The notes beneath the pieces are model-generated. The model saw only the letters and a list, made by a program, of their open reading frames with translations. It was not told where the DNA came from and searched no databases. Shown here piece after piece: positions 7,445 through 16,462 of a stretch of DNA of 64,000 nt. Positions within the stretch are counted from its first letter, which is position 1. Every line of letters starts with the position of its first letter. Origin of the DNA: Candidatus Roizmanbacteria bacterium (GTDB taxonomy: Bacteria; Patescibacteriota; Microgenomatia; UBA1406; GWC2-37-13); contig JAAZNM010000005.1 in NCBI GenBank assembly GCA_012798265.1, positions 1 to 64,000 on the forward strand, given 5' to 3'. The translations under genes were made by a program, and so were the position numbers.

Positions 7445-8862
7445 AATATTTTTTTTTGGCAGCGATAATTGTCCTTGTCCTTAAGACACTCGACCTTATA
7501 TATTTTTTCCAAATAAAGGAATACCGTTTTGACAGGTTTTTTTCCGGAATAAAAGAACAGGGGACAAGTGCAGTTCTTTATAATCCCGTAATCCATCTCC
7601 CTGCCAAAAAACTCCGCAACTTTCTTATTTTCCTGCCCATACTTATATTTTTGGTCGTCTTTGCGTATTTTTTCAGACCGAGCATCTTAACAACCCTTAT
7701 CATTTTAATGCTGTCGCCGATTATTGGTTTTTTGTTAACGGCTTTTTTCGTATCTCTAACCGGCATCCCGGTCTATTTTTACAGAAAAAAGATCATAAAC
7801 GACGCCAAGAAAAAAATTGCCGGATCAAAAGCGGTTTTTATAGGAATAACCGGTTCATACGGCAAAACCTCGGCCAAGGAAATGCTTTACGACATTCTGA
7901 AAAATAAGTACAAAGTCGCCAAAACCGACGCCAACATGAATAGCGATATTGGAATCGCCCTTTCAGTAATAAAAAATCTTAAAGACGACACTCAATATTT
8001 TATCGCCGAGCTGGGAGCCTATAAAAGAGGCGAGATAAAAAAAGCCGCCGAGATCGTTCGTCCTACAATAGCCGTCATCACCGCGATCGGCAATCAACAT
8101 CTCAGTCTTTTCGGAAGCAAAAAAAACCTTGTCCTCGCCAAAAAGGAACTGCTTTTGTCTTTGCCGAAAAACGGACGGATATACTTAAACAAGGATATCG
8201 ATAGTCTACCCGATCTTACAAGTAACCTTAACTATCCTATTTGTTATTTTTCCATTAATAGCAAAGCCGACATATATGTTAAAGACACAAAAACTCTTTC
8301 CGACGGAATCACAGTCAAGATTGTTTACAAAGATAAGGCTCTGCCGGTAAAGATCGATCTGCTCTCCATACGCCAGGTCTCGAATCTGTTGCCGGCTGTG
8401 GCTATCGCCTATGACCTGGGGATGACCACCGAAGAGATAGGCGGGCAACTGCTTCAAATAAAACCAACGGACAACCGTCTTTCCCTGAAAAAAGGGATAA
8501 ACGGCAGTCTGATAATCGACGATTCCTACAACTCCAATATCGAGGGCTTTAAAACGGCGATTGAGACTGCCCGACAGTACACGCAACCGGTAAAGATAAT
8601 CGTCACCAAAGGAATAATCGAACTCGGACAGGAAAAAAGCGAGTCTTATGAACAGATCGTTGATAAAATATATAAAGCCGGGGTCAAACTTTACACAACC
8701 GATCGTCTGTTCAAAAAAATGGATAAAAATAACCAAGTGCTTTTGTTTAAAAAAGAAAAGGACCTCGGTGATTATTTGTGCAGTATGCTTGATCAGCATA
8801 CTTTGCTCATCATCGAAGGCAAGTTTACCCAACAGTTTATAAAATCAATTATAAAATTATGA
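7441..8862 (+). CDS. MurF-like Mur ligase with N-terminal membrane domain
   Basis: A 473-aa protein. Residues 1-120 carry three hydrophobic segments (about 2-20, 60-80, 85-110) where ordinary MurF has its substrate-binding domain. The Mur-ligase core follows: P-loop GITGSYGKTSAKE near residue 137, central IAELGAYKRGE and AVITAIGNQHL, then DDSYNSN near 360, the counterpart of MurF DDSYNANP. The C-terminal domain is present. It probably joins an amino acid or peptide to a precursor at the membrane. Whether this is canonical D-Ala-D-Ala addition or a modified cross-bridge reaction cannot be decided. It overlaps both neighbours by 4 bp. Confidence 0.82.
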   Translation: MKYFFLAAIIVLVLKTLDLIYFFQIKEYRFDRFFSGIKEQGTSAVLYNPVIHLPAKKLRNFLIFLPILIFLVVFAYFFRPSILTTLIILMLSPIIGFLLTAFFVSLTGIPVYFYRKKIINDAKKKIAGSKAVFIGITGSYGKTSAKEMLYDILKNKYKVAKTDANMNSDIGIALSVIKNLKDDTQYFIAELGAYKRGEIKKAAEIVRPTIAVITAIGNQHLSLFGSKKNLVLAKKELLLSLPKNGRIYLNKDIDSLPDLTSNLNYPICYFSINSKADIYVKDTKTLSDGITVKIVYKDKALPVKIDLLSIRQVSNLLPAVAIAYDLGMTTEEIGGQLLQIKPTDNRLSLKKGINGSLIIDDSYNSNIEGFKTAIETARQYTQPVKIIVTKGIIELGQEKSESYEQIVDKIYKAGVKLYTTDRLFKKMDKNNQVLLFKKEKDLGDYLCSMLDQHTLLIIEGKFTQQFIKSIIKL

Positions 8863-10049
8863 TTTCCGCCGATTTTGCCCCAAACGAAAATCCGGGCGAC
8901 GCTTGGCTGAGTTTTAAGCTGATCTTCCAACCGTGGCGCTGGACCAGACAAGAAGAACTGCAAAGGATAAAGCCGAAAATATTTGATTTTTTAGGTCTGA
9001 AAAAAACATCGGGCTTAAATATCTGTTTTTTTTTGACTGCCCGTTCCGCCCTTTACTATTATCTGAAATCGCTGTCATTACCTGATGAATCACAAGTATT
9101 GGTTCAAGGACTAACCTGTGAAGCAGTTGTCTTACCGATAATTGAAGACAAACTGAAACCGGTATATGTTGACATCGAAAACAAAAGCTTTTCCATGGAC
9201 CTGGAAGACCTTAAGAAAAAAATTACCGGAAAAACCAAAGTAATCATCCTTCAACATTCCTTCGGAATAACGCCCTTTTATCGCAAAGAAATCATCAAAC
9301 TGGCCCGGGAAAAAAGGCTTTTTTTGATCGAGGATCTGGCCCATGGTTCAAATGCCGATTTTTCGTTTGCCTCCGACTATGAAAGAGGCGCATATCTTCT
9401 GTCTTTCGGGCGAAGTAAAAGCGTTTCCGCGGTCTTTGGCGGAGCAATCGTCAGCAAAAAAGAGATCCGATTTAATCTGCCGTTACCGTCAAACGCTTTT
9501 ATACTCAGTTGTTTACTTTATAAACCCCTATCCATAATAATCAAAGCCTCATACGATATAAAGGTCGGTAAAATAATCCATTGGCTGATCCGTCGCTTCA
9601 AACTCATCGTTCCCGAAATAACCGATAAGGAAAAAAGGGGTGAATACAGCCATTTTTTCGACAAAGCCTTTCCGTCGGCTTTGGCGATTTTGCTTGACCG
9701 GCAGCTGGACGGTTATGAAGAAACAAAAAAACGCAGAAGCAATTCGGTCAAATATTATCTGGATCATTTGGATAAACCTTTCCAAATGACATTACAACCC
9801 CTAATGAGATACCCGCTTCTCGTCGAAAATAGGGGAGAGATACTGAAAAAAATGGCCGAGAAGCATATTTATCTTGGCAAATGGTACGATCAGGTAATCG
9901 CCCCAAATACTTTAGATTTAAATAAGGTAAAATACAAAGTCGGTTCATGTCCGAATGCAGAACAGATCAGCCGTCAGATTATCAATTTGCCTACCAATAT
10001 AGATCTTGAATCGGGTAGAAAAATCCTCGAAATATTAAATGGAAATTAA
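8859..10049 (+). CDS. DegT/DnrJ/EryC1-type PLP aminotransferase
   Basis: A 396-aa fold-type I aminotransferase-like protein. The cofactor-phosphate region is FFLTARSALYYYL near residue 55. The Asp that contacts the PLP ring nitrogen lies in FLIEDLAHG near residue 160, and the Schiff-base lysine is probably in LSFGRSKSV near 188. Family members usually aminate sugar nucleotides or related keto groups; the target here is unknown. Position between a MurF-like ligase and FemAB suggests an amino substrate for cell-wall peptide or glycan. Its 3' end overlaps the next gene by 11 bp. Confidence 0.8.
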   Translation: MISADFAPNENPGDAWLSFKLIFQPWRWTRQEELQRIKPKIFDFLGLKKTSGLNICFFLTARSALYYYLKSLSLPDESQVLVQGLTCEAVVLPIIEDKLKPVYVDIENKSFSMDLEDLKKKITGKTKVIILQHSFGITPFYRKEIIKLAREKRLFLIEDLAHGSNADFSFASDYERGAYLLSFGRSKSVSAVFGGAIVSKKEIRFNLPLPSNAFILSCLLYKPLSIIIKASYDIKVGKIIHWLIRRFKLIVPEITDKEKRGEYSHFFDKAFPSALAILLDRQLDGYEETKKRRSNSVKYYLDHLDKPFQMTLQPLMRYPLLVENRGEILKKMAEKHIYLGKWYDQVIAPNTLDLNKVKYKVGSCPNAEQISRQIINLPTNIDLESGRKILEILNGN

Positions 10050-11055
10050 AACTATCGAACAAAGACTAATTTGGGACGAGTTTTTCGATCAAGTCGGCTC
10101 GCCTTCTTTTCTGCAATCTTGGGAATGGGGAGAGTTTCAGAAAAAACAAGGCAATGAGTCCGTATATCTTGGACTTTACGAAAAAAACAAACTCGTGGCA
10201 ACGGCTCTTACCATAAAAATAAAGGCCAAGCGAGGTTCGTTTTTGTTCATCCCCCACGGACCAAACGTCAAGGATCAGTCTATGACAAAAAAAGCCGTCG
10301 ATGAGTTCAAGCGTCATCTGATAACGGTCGCGAAACAAGAAAATTATGATTTTATCCGAATCGCCCCCGTTCTGGCCGACACTCCTGATAATCGAAACAT
10401 CTACCTACAACTGGGCTTCAAAAAATCGCCGATTTATATGCACGCCGAACGGGTCTGGGTGTTGGATCTTGATAAGAGCGAGGAGGAACTGCTTGCCGGC
10501 ATGAGAAAAACTACCCGTTATCTTGTCAAAAAGGCCGACAGGGACGGAGTCCTGGTCGAAAGGCGAAAAGACAACCAAGCCGTTGATGTCTTTTGGTCCA
10601 TATATCTTGAAACCGCCAAACGGGAAAACTTCGTCCCGTTTTCCAAACGATTTATAAACGACGAATTCAAAACTTTTCATGAAAGCGGCAACTGCGAGTT
10701 TGTTTTCGGCAAGGTCGGAAAAGAGTATTTGGGATCGGCGTTAATCGTCTTTACCAAATCTTCGGGCTTTTATCATCAAGGAGCATCCATTCATACTAAA
10801 TTTCCCGTACCTTACCGACTCCAATGGGAAGCTATCAAGGAAGCTAAAAAACGAGGCTGCCGTACCTATAACTTTTGGGGCATTCTCCAGGAAGGACGAA
10901 GCCCAAGAAATTGGCAGGGACTGACTATGTTTAAAAAAGGATTCGGTGGTCGCCAGGTGGATTACGTACCTACCCAGGATTTTATCCTGTCTCCGATAAA
11001 GTATACATTAACTTACCTTTACGAATGCTTATTAAGGATAAAAAGAGGCGTTTAA
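10039..11055 (+). CDS. FemAB-family peptidyltransferase
   Basis: A 338-aa protein with the two-lobed GNAT-like arrangement of FemAB/FemX proteins. The N-terminal hallmark SFLQSWEWGEFQ is near residue 20, and the central SEEELLAGMRKTTRYLVKKA is near 150. The C-terminal half contains GSALIVFTKSSGFYHQGAS and YNFWGI. Such enzymes add aminoacyl groups from tRNA to the peptide stem of lipid II, or to other acceptors, on the cytoplasmic membrane face. Linkage to the MurF-like ligase supports a role in peptidoglycan cross-bridge formation. It is the last gene of the four-gene run. Confidence 0.88.
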   Translation: MEIKTIEQRLIWDEFFDQVGSPSFLQSWEWGEFQKKQGNESVYLGLYEKNKLVATALTIKIKAKRGSFLFIPHGPNVKDQSMTKKAVDEFKRHLITVAKQENYDFIRIAPVLADTPDNRNIYLQLGFKKSPIYMHAERVWVLDLDKSEEELLAGMRKTTRYLVKKADRDGVLVERRKDNQAVDVFWSIYLETAKRENFVPFSKRFINDEFKTFHESGNCEFVFGKVGKEYLGSALIVFTKSSGFYHQGASIHTKFPVPYRLQWEAIKEAKKRGCRTYNFWGILQEGRSPRNWQGLTMFKKGFGGRQVDYVPTQDFILSPIKYTLTYLYECLLRIKRGV

Positions 11056-11101
11056 TACAGAAGTCTTTTAACTCTCTCAATAAACTATTTATCAGTTATC
11101 G

Positions 11102-11887
11102 TTAATAAACTTTGACCAATCCTTTTTTAAGGATTTTTGAGAAGCTGCTGTTTATAAATCTTAAGGCTAAAGTCAGATAAACCAAATTAATGGCCAAACA
11201 GACCAGTAACTTGTTCCAATCCAACGAACCGTGGTCGATCACTTGACGGGCTCCTTCAAACACATAGCTTGTCGGAACAAATACCGCCACTTTTTGGGCC
11301 CAGGCAGGCAGAGTCGACAGCGGATAGTATATTGCCGAAAACGGCGATATAAGCATAACGGCCGCCCAGGCAAATGTCTGGATTTTGGTTCCGTATCTGA
11401 GTATCAGACCGCCAACCAAAAACCCGACCCACCAACCGGTGATTATCAGCAGACCGGACAGAGGCAACAGATAAAAACCCAGCGAAAAAATCTTCACCTT
11501 ATAAAGCATAAACGCCACCAAACCGGCAAAACTAAAACTGATGACGGCTTTGAGGATTCCGACGATAACAACAGAAACCAACCATTCGGAAAACTTCAGA
11601 GGCGAGACAAACAGGTTAATCAAATTTTTACTCCAAAGTTCTTCCAGCAAATTAACGGTTATCTCGTATTGACCGCGCCAGACTATGATCCAAAGCAAAA
11701 TACCGGAAACTATCATCATGATGATATGGTTTTTGTCCGATATGAACGACCGGAAATAGGAGCTGGTCAGTCCCCAAAGCAATAGATCGATCGTCGGCCA
11801 ATAAAAGACATCGCTCATCCTGTCAAAGCTGTGTTTGAAGTAAAGGAAATACCGCAAAACCATTCCGAATATACGTCTGATACTCAT
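11102..11887 (-). CDS. ABC-2 type transporter permease
   Basis: A 261-aa membrane protein with about six transmembrane helices and the ABC-2 permease pattern: an N-terminal amphipathic region, then SDVFYWPTIDLLLWGLTSSYF. A conserved late segment reads LPAWAQKVAVFVPTSYVFEGAR, typical of drug or polysaccharide exporters. It pairs with the ATPase immediately upstream (2 bp gap). The substrate is unknown; the linked deacetylase hints at a cell-surface glycan. Confidence 0.86.
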   Translation of the reverse strand: MSIRRIFGMVLRYFLYFKHSFDRMSDVFYWPTIDLLLWGLTSSYFRSFISDKNHIIMMIVSGILLWIIVWRGQYEITVNLLEELWSKNLINLFVSPLKFSEWLVSVVIVGILKAVISFSFAGLVAFMLYKVKIFSLGFYLLPLSGLLIITGWWVGFLVGGLILRYGTKIQTFAWAAVMLISPFSAIYYPLSTLPAWAQKVAVFVPTSYVFEGARQVIDHGSLDWNKLLVCLAINLVYLTLALRFINSSFSKILKKGLVKVY

Positions 11888-11889
11888 AT

Positions 11890-12822
11890 TTATCGTCTTT
11901 TCTGTTGGGAAACTGATAAGAAATAATCCTCGAGGGTGGGTTTGTCTATAGATATCTCATCATAATAGACCCCCTTATCCATGAGTTTTCTAAGAAAATC
12001 GGGGATCTCTTTTTCCCGAACGTCGATGATTATATCCCTACCTTCCAGATGATAAGCCAGCTGCTGATTATGACAGTATTCTATCGTCCTTTTAAGCCCG
12101 TCTTTGACATATAAAGATATATGGGATACATCAATCGTCTTTGCCAGATTGTCGGGAGTATCGTCGGCGACGATCTCCCCGTGATTGATAAAGATAACCC
12201 TGTCGCATACTTCATCCACCTCGGCCATGTTATGGGAAGTGAGAATGATCGATACGTTGAATTTTTTCCGTTCCTCAAGCAAAAAATCTCTGATATAGCT
12301 GGCGACGTCAGGATCAAGCGAAGCCGTCGGCTCGTCCAAAAGCAACACTTTCGGAAAGTTCAAAAAAGCCTTGGCCAGATTGACACGGGTCTTCTGACCG
12401 GCAGACAGCTGATGCATCTCCTTATCCAATAAGTTATTGAGTCGAAATATATCGATTATCTTTTTTATCCTGGTTTTTCTGTCAGAAATATCATAAAGAT
12501 AGGTAATAAACTCAAAACATTCGCTTACGGTAAAGTTCCACGGCAGCTCGGTATAGGTCGACGAGAAATTGACCTGTTCAAGGATTTCTTCCCGAAAACG
12601 AGAAAAGTCTTTACCAAAATAGTTGATTGCCCCGGATGTCGGAGTTAACACTCCAAGGAGCATCTGGATAGTGGTTGTTTTACCGGCGCCGTTTGGACCC
12701 AGTAAACCCAATATTTCGCCCTCCTTTAAAGAAAAGGAAATGTTGTTAACGGCAATAAACTCGTTTCTCTTGCCAACGTTGAACTTTTGTACCAGATTTT
12801 TCACTTCAAGAACGTTATCCAT
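11890..12822 (-). CDS. ABC transporter ATP-binding protein
   Basis: A 310-aa ATPase of the ABC-2 exporter kind, with Walker A GPNGAGKTT near residue 40, signature LSAGQKTR near 140, Walker B VLLLDEPTASLD near 160 and H-loop TSHN near 195. About 90 C-terminal residues after the nucleotide-binding domain form an extension typical of drug/lipid exporter ATPases. It sits between the deacetylase and the permease in a single operon. Confidence 0.92.
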   Translation of the reverse strand: MDNVLEVKNLVQKFNVGKRNEFIAVNNISFSLKEGEILGLLGPNGAGKTTTIQMLLGVLTPTSGAINYFGKDFSRFREEILEQVNFSSTYTELPWNFTVSECFEFITYLYDISDRKTRIKKIIDIFRLNNLLDKEMHQLSAGQKTRVNLAKAFLNFPKVLLLDEPTASLDPDVASYIRDFLLEERKKFNVSIILTSHNMAEVDEVCDRVIFINHGEIVADDTPDNLAKTIDVSHISLYVKDGLKRTIEYCHNQQLAYHLEGRDIIIDVREKEIPDFLRKLMDKGVYYDEISIDKPTLEDYFLSVSQQKRR

Positions 12823-12827
12823 CCTAT

Positions 12828-13739
12828 TTAAAACTTTTCAAGGACTTTGATTATATTTTGCGGGGTGAAAATACCCGGCCTGATCCTTGATAAATAATAA
12901 AGGTTGTCTTCCGACTGTTCCACACCGCTTATGACTGACACGGCGGCACTATAACTTGCTTGTTTGGCGATCTCGACCGTTTTGCTGTCGAAACTGCCAA
13001 AAGGATATGCGATTGTCTTAATCCTGGTCCCGAATCTTTCTTCCAGCTTATTTTTGCTGTCGACGATCTGTCTGCGGACTACGGTTTCCGGTAACGCTTT
13101 TAAGGAAATGTGGTCCATAGCGTGCGATCCGATCTCAACCAAGTCGCTGTCGACAAGCTCTCTTATCTGTTTGTCGCTTAAGAATCCTTTACGGTTGATA
13201 AAATCGTAAACGATATAAACGGTAGCTTTAGTTTGATACTTTTTTAGCAGTGGGAAAACTACAGTATAGAAATCCTCGTAACCGTCGTCAAAGGTCAAAA
13301 CCGCGCTCCGACTGCTATTATACATTATTTTTCCGTCAATAATATCGGGAATATCTTTGACAAAGTACGTTTGATAGCCAGACTCCCGCAGTACCTTCAA
13401 CTCCTTCTCAAATACGTCAGGCGTAATGTCGAGTCTCTTACGGATGAAATCTCCTATGTCTTTTACGTACTCGACATAATGATACATTATAATCGGAATC
13501 TTCATCTTCGCCATATTCCTTATATCGGCTTCACCGGTTGAGTTTTTCTCCAAATTCGGCGGCGGCGTAAAGTTTTTGTCTTGATAGTATGGAGCGATCA
13601 CGTTGTTGCCTTTAACGCCAGCCGGTTTCTTAGGCTTTGAAAAAAACGTAAATATCAAAACAACCATAAGACTAAGCGATGTGATCAATCCGGCTCCCGT
13701 TAGAAATCCTGCTAAAAAACGATCTTTTCTTTTTCCCAT
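12828..13739 (-). CDS. Polysaccharide deacetylase (NodB domain), membrane-anchored
   Basis: A 303-aa protein with an N-terminal signal anchor (residues 9-32), then a NodB/CE4 domain. Metal and catalytic motifs are MYHYVEYV near residue 85, TFDDGYEDF near 150 (catalytic Asp pair), SHAMDH near 202 (metal His) and AYPFGSFD near 245. It would remove acetyl groups from amino sugars on the cell surface. It starts the operon that continues into the ABC-2 exporter. A 1.1-kb non-coding region lies upstream. Confidence 0.9.
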   Translation of the reverse strand: MGKRKDRFLAGFLTGAGLITSLSLMVVLIFTFFSKPKKPAGVKGNNVIAPYYQDKNFTPPPNLEKNSTGEADIRNMAKMKIPIIMYHYVEYVKDIGDFIRKRLDITPDVFEKELKVLRESGYQTYFVKDIPDIIDGKIMYNSSRSAVLTFDDGYEDFYTVVFPLLKKYQTKATVYIVYDFINRKGFLSDKQIRELVDSDLVEIGSHAMDHISLKALPETVVRRQIVDSKNKLEERFGTRIKTIAYPFGSFDSKTVEIAKQASYSAAVSVISGVEQSEDNLYYLSRIRPGIFTPQNIIKVLEKF

Positions 13740-14002
13740 TGATAATTAATCATACCAAAATACCCCTTACCTATTGGTCTAGAAAACGGGGAATAGGGAA
13801 GTATAGATTGTTATGACAATATAAATTGTTATTTTTCCGATAGGGTAAACCTGGAAAAAAGGCTAAAAACGTCTCGGGAGCATAAGGGAGAATTATGGCT
13901 AATTATTCATGATACCAAATGGGGAATAAAGTAAAAATAATTTAAAAAAATAAAATTAAAAATATGAAATTTTTCACCACTCCCCTTATTCTAGCCTCGG
14001 CT

Positions 14003-14032
14003 AACATCGTAAAAGATACAATTTACGATGTT
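14003..14032. repeat. Perfect 11-bp inverted repeat
   Basis: AACATCGTAAA at 14003-14013 and TTTACGATGTT at 14022-14032 form a perfect hairpin with an 8-nt loop. No T-run follows on either strand, so it does not look like a simple terminator. Confidence 0.65.
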
Positions 14033-14658
14033 GGATATCTAGCTTCCCTAACCATTATCAATAGCGAATTTTTAAAAACCTAACCGACAATGCTTGGATG
14101 TTTTTTTGGGAGAGTGATATTTGTTTCCCCACAAACAATAAGCATCAATTATTTGTTTTATCCAACGGTTTAATTTCACCCTATTTGACAACAAAACCAC
14201 ATAAAAAGCCGTGGAGAGGGGTCTTCTCCTCTTGCGACCCGTCGTGAACAAAAATTGATCAAATTTAGATTGATAAAACGCTCCAAATAATGTTTTTTGA
14301 GGCTGAAAATACTTAAAAAGAGCCTAAAGGGAATAATCGGAGAAACACGTTTTTAGAGCATAACAACAATCTATAAGTTAATTTTTAGCCTCGGAGTCGA
14401 TGAATAACGGAAGTATTTGGAGAAGATTGATTTAGATCGATATATCAATCCATACTATTAATTTTGAGGCTAAAATATCATCTTTATTATCACCTATACC
14501 CGATAAGTGAGAAGTATTGGCATTTTAGATTGTTATGATAATCCAAATAATAGATAATGAGGCTAAAAACGTATTAAACAATTGTTTCTATATCAATTTA
14601 TTTAGAGTGTAGCAATAAGCTAAACTAATAATTTTAGCCTTACATCATCATATATGAG

Positions 14659-14667
14659 TTATCCACA
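14659..14667 (+). promoter_or_regulatory. Perfect DnaA box
   Basis: TTATCCACA, the high-affinity DnaA consensus, occurs once in this non-coding region. Near matches (TTATCCAAC at about 14158) are weak. A single box is not enough to call an origin. Confidence 0.4.
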
Positions 14668-14701
14668 TTGTTGTTTGTTATGCAATTCAATACTTTAACG
14701 A

Positions 14702-14760
14702 ACGTGAGGTTTTAATATCCTATAGTTTTTATAATATTATAGGATATTTAATATTCACGT
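14702..14760. repeat. Large interrupted palindrome
   Basis: Outer arms ACGTGA and TCACGT enclose perfect inner arms AATATCCTATA (14714-14724) and TATAGGATATT (14738-14748). It could extrude as a cruciform or act as a binding site. It lies at the edge of the non-coding region, next to a pyrimidine-rich tract (14765-14805). Confidence 0.65.
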
Positions 14761-14854
14761 CTGTGCTTTTCCCCTCTCCTCTATTCTCTATCTCTTTTCC
14801 CCCACATTATATATTATATATCTTAATTTTTTGACGAAGCTTTTTTAAGTTGTT

Positions 14855-15670
14855 TTACCAATTTAAAGAAAGAACAGCGATCAAACCGACAAAAAACAAT
14901 ACAAAAAGATATTCGCGGATGGTCTGGCTAAACAGACGCTGGTCAAGGTGATTATAGATAAGCCCGGCCAGACTGTAGTAAGTACTGGTAACAAACAAAG
15001 CCGTGATAGCTGAGTTTAAAGGGATAAAAGACAACACTAAAACTACCTCAAACAACATTAGGGATGTCAGGAAACCGTAGAGAAGACTTTCCCTTTCCAT
15101 AACGATCTTCAGCCTGATACTCCAATAAAGATGTATACTCAAAAGAAAGATGGTAATGGCAACCAAAAACGCGTTAAACAAAAAGTTGAGACGAAATGAA
15201 AAAATAGTATTGAAGAGAAAAAAACCGATAAGCGACTGATAGAAGAAATTAACGGAAAAAGCCGCCCGATAAAGCTGAAGACTCTTCTCCACCCCGACAT
15301 TAAAGATATTTGAGCAAAGGAGCATGGCATAAACCGATATACCGTAGATGACGATAAACGGCAGTCGGGTCAACCATCTGACCGGAAATAAAAAATAAAA
15401 AAGATAGAAGGAGACGGTAAGCAAAACCGGCATAAAGAACAAGGCAAACCATTCTATCTTCTCTATCCCTTCAAGCACAGAAAAAAAAGTCAGAAAATAC
15501 GATGTCACAATCAATATGGGGATAAACACGATAGCTTTATCAAAAAGAAAAAATGTTGAAAAAAGCATTAATAAAGCCAGGATCAAGGCACTGAGAACAA
15601 AACGGATTCTTTTTTCGATCTTGACAGCTCTCTTACGAAAATTTTTCGATATCTGTTTAGTGATTATCAT
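14855..15670 (-). CDS. Polytopic membrane protein of unknown function
   Basis: A 271-aa protein with about eight hydrophobic helices spread over the whole length and few charged residues apart from a basic N-terminus (KQISKNFRKRAVKIEKRIR). I do not recognise the family. Its start overlaps the stop of yebC by 4 bp, so the two are co-transcribed. Confidence 0.7.
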   Translation of the reverse strand: MIITKQISKNFRKRAVKIEKRIRFVLSALILALLMLFSTFFLFDKAIVFIPILIVTSYFLTFFSVLEGIEKIEWFALFFMPVLLTVSFYLFYFLFPVRWLTRLPFIVIYGISVYAMLLCSNIFNVGVEKSLQLYRAAFSVNFFYQSLIGFFLFNTIFSFRLNFLFNAFLVAITIFLLSIHLYWSIRLKIVMERESLLYGFLTSLMLFEVVLVLSFIPLNSAITALFVTSTYYSLAGLIYNHLDQRLFSQTIREYLFVLFFVGLIAVLSLNW

Positions 15671-16404
15671 TGCATGAACTCCTCGGGAATATTAAAATTA
15701 GCAAAAACTTTTTGTACGTCTTCAAGTTGTTCCAAAGCCTCAAATAACGTTAAAACTTTGGTGGCGTCGTCCTTGTCGTTTATGGCTACATAACTGACCG
15801 GAAGATAGTCCAGCTCTGACGATGAGGCTTCAATAGAACCCAAATGTTGTTTTACATGACCAAGGTTTTCATAAGGGATATAGATCAGATAGGATTGACT
15901 ATCCTGGTCTATGTCAAAAGCTTCGTTTTTTTCGGCAAAAGCAAAGATCTCATTCTCCGGAGCTTTGTTTTTGTCAATGATTATCAACCCACACTTTTTG
16001 AAAAAGTAGCCTGTAGAGCCTTGAACTCCAAGTTTTCCCCCATTTCTTTCCATGACATGACGAATGTCGGTTAAAGTACGGTTTGAGTTGCTTGTGGCCG
16101 TAACTATAATGAACTTAACGCCAAAGGGGCCAAAACCTTCGTATATGATCTCCCTAAGATCTTCTTTGTTCGGGCCGACACCCTTTTCGATCGCCCTTTG
16201 GATATTTTCTTTGGGCATGTTGCTTGATTTTGCTTTTTCGACAGCAAGACGAAGTCTGATGTTATTTTCGGGGTTGACGATCCCTCCTCCCTCGATGACG
16301 GCCAGGGTAATTATCCGAGAAATTTTTGAAAAAAGCGTACCTCTTGCTTTATCTTTTATGCCTTTCTGACGCTTTATTTGCGACCATTTCGAATGTCCTG
16401 ACAT
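15667..16404 (-). CDS. yebC: YebC/PmpR-family regulator (TACO1 homologue)
   Basis: A 245-aa protein with the diagnostic N-terminus MSGHSKWSQIKRQKG, followed by the usual KARGTLFSKISRII, NNIRLRLAVEKAKSSNMPKE, IYEGFGPFG and NRTLTDIRHVMERNGG segments. Family members act as transcriptional regulators and/or help ribosomes through proline stretches. The start at 16404 is the family-conserved methionine. It lies 4 nt from the predicted transcription start of a TATAAT promoter (16420-16415 on the minus strand). Confidence 0.94.
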   Translation of the reverse strand: MSGHSKWSQIKRQKGIKDKARGTLFSKISRIITLAVIEGGGIVNPENNIRLRLAVEKAKSSNMPKENIQRAIEKGVGPNKEDLREIIYEGFGPFGVKFIIVTATSNSNRTLTDIRHVMERNGGKLGVQGSTGYFFKKCGLIIIDKNKAPENEIFAFAEKNEAFDIDQDSQSYLIYIPYENLGHVKQHLGSIEASSSELDYLPVSYVAINDKDDATKVLTLFEALEQLEDVQKVFANFNIPEEFMQ

Positions 16405-16414
16405 ATCTTTTCCT

Positions 16415-16449
16415 ATTATACTTGACAATCCCCAAAATTAAAATATACT
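16415..16449. promoter_or_regulatory. Overlapping divergent promoters
   Basis: Minus strand: TATAAT at 16420-16415, serving yebC with a 4-nt leader. Plus strand: TTGACA (16422-16427), 16-bp spacer, TATACT (16444-16449), serving the TPR gene at 16463 with a leader of about 7 nt. The two promoters are nearly back to back, so they may exclude one another. Confidence 0.65.
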
Positions 16450-16462
16450 TTTACATAATCTT

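Larger units (their letters stand above)
13740..14854. other. 1.1-kb non-coding, repeat-rich region
   Basis: No convincing reading frame on either strand. The stretch is AT-rich and holds several copies, in both orientations, of a GAGGCTAAAA core: 13861, 14299 (variant), 14466 and 14559 on plus; 14383 and 14632 on minus. TAGATTGTTATGA occurs at 13804 and 14526, and a near copy is inverted at about 14358. Two long perfect hairpins and one perfect DnaA box are listed separately. In a genome where most gaps are under 100 bp, this length is exceptional. It could be a replication or segregation site, or a non-coding RNA locus. Confidence 0.6.

Noticed and set aside
14600-14760. Replication origin call
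   Set aside because: Only one perfect DnaA box, no dnaA or dnaN nearby, and GC skew of the chromosome is unknown. It was kept as a non-coding region instead.
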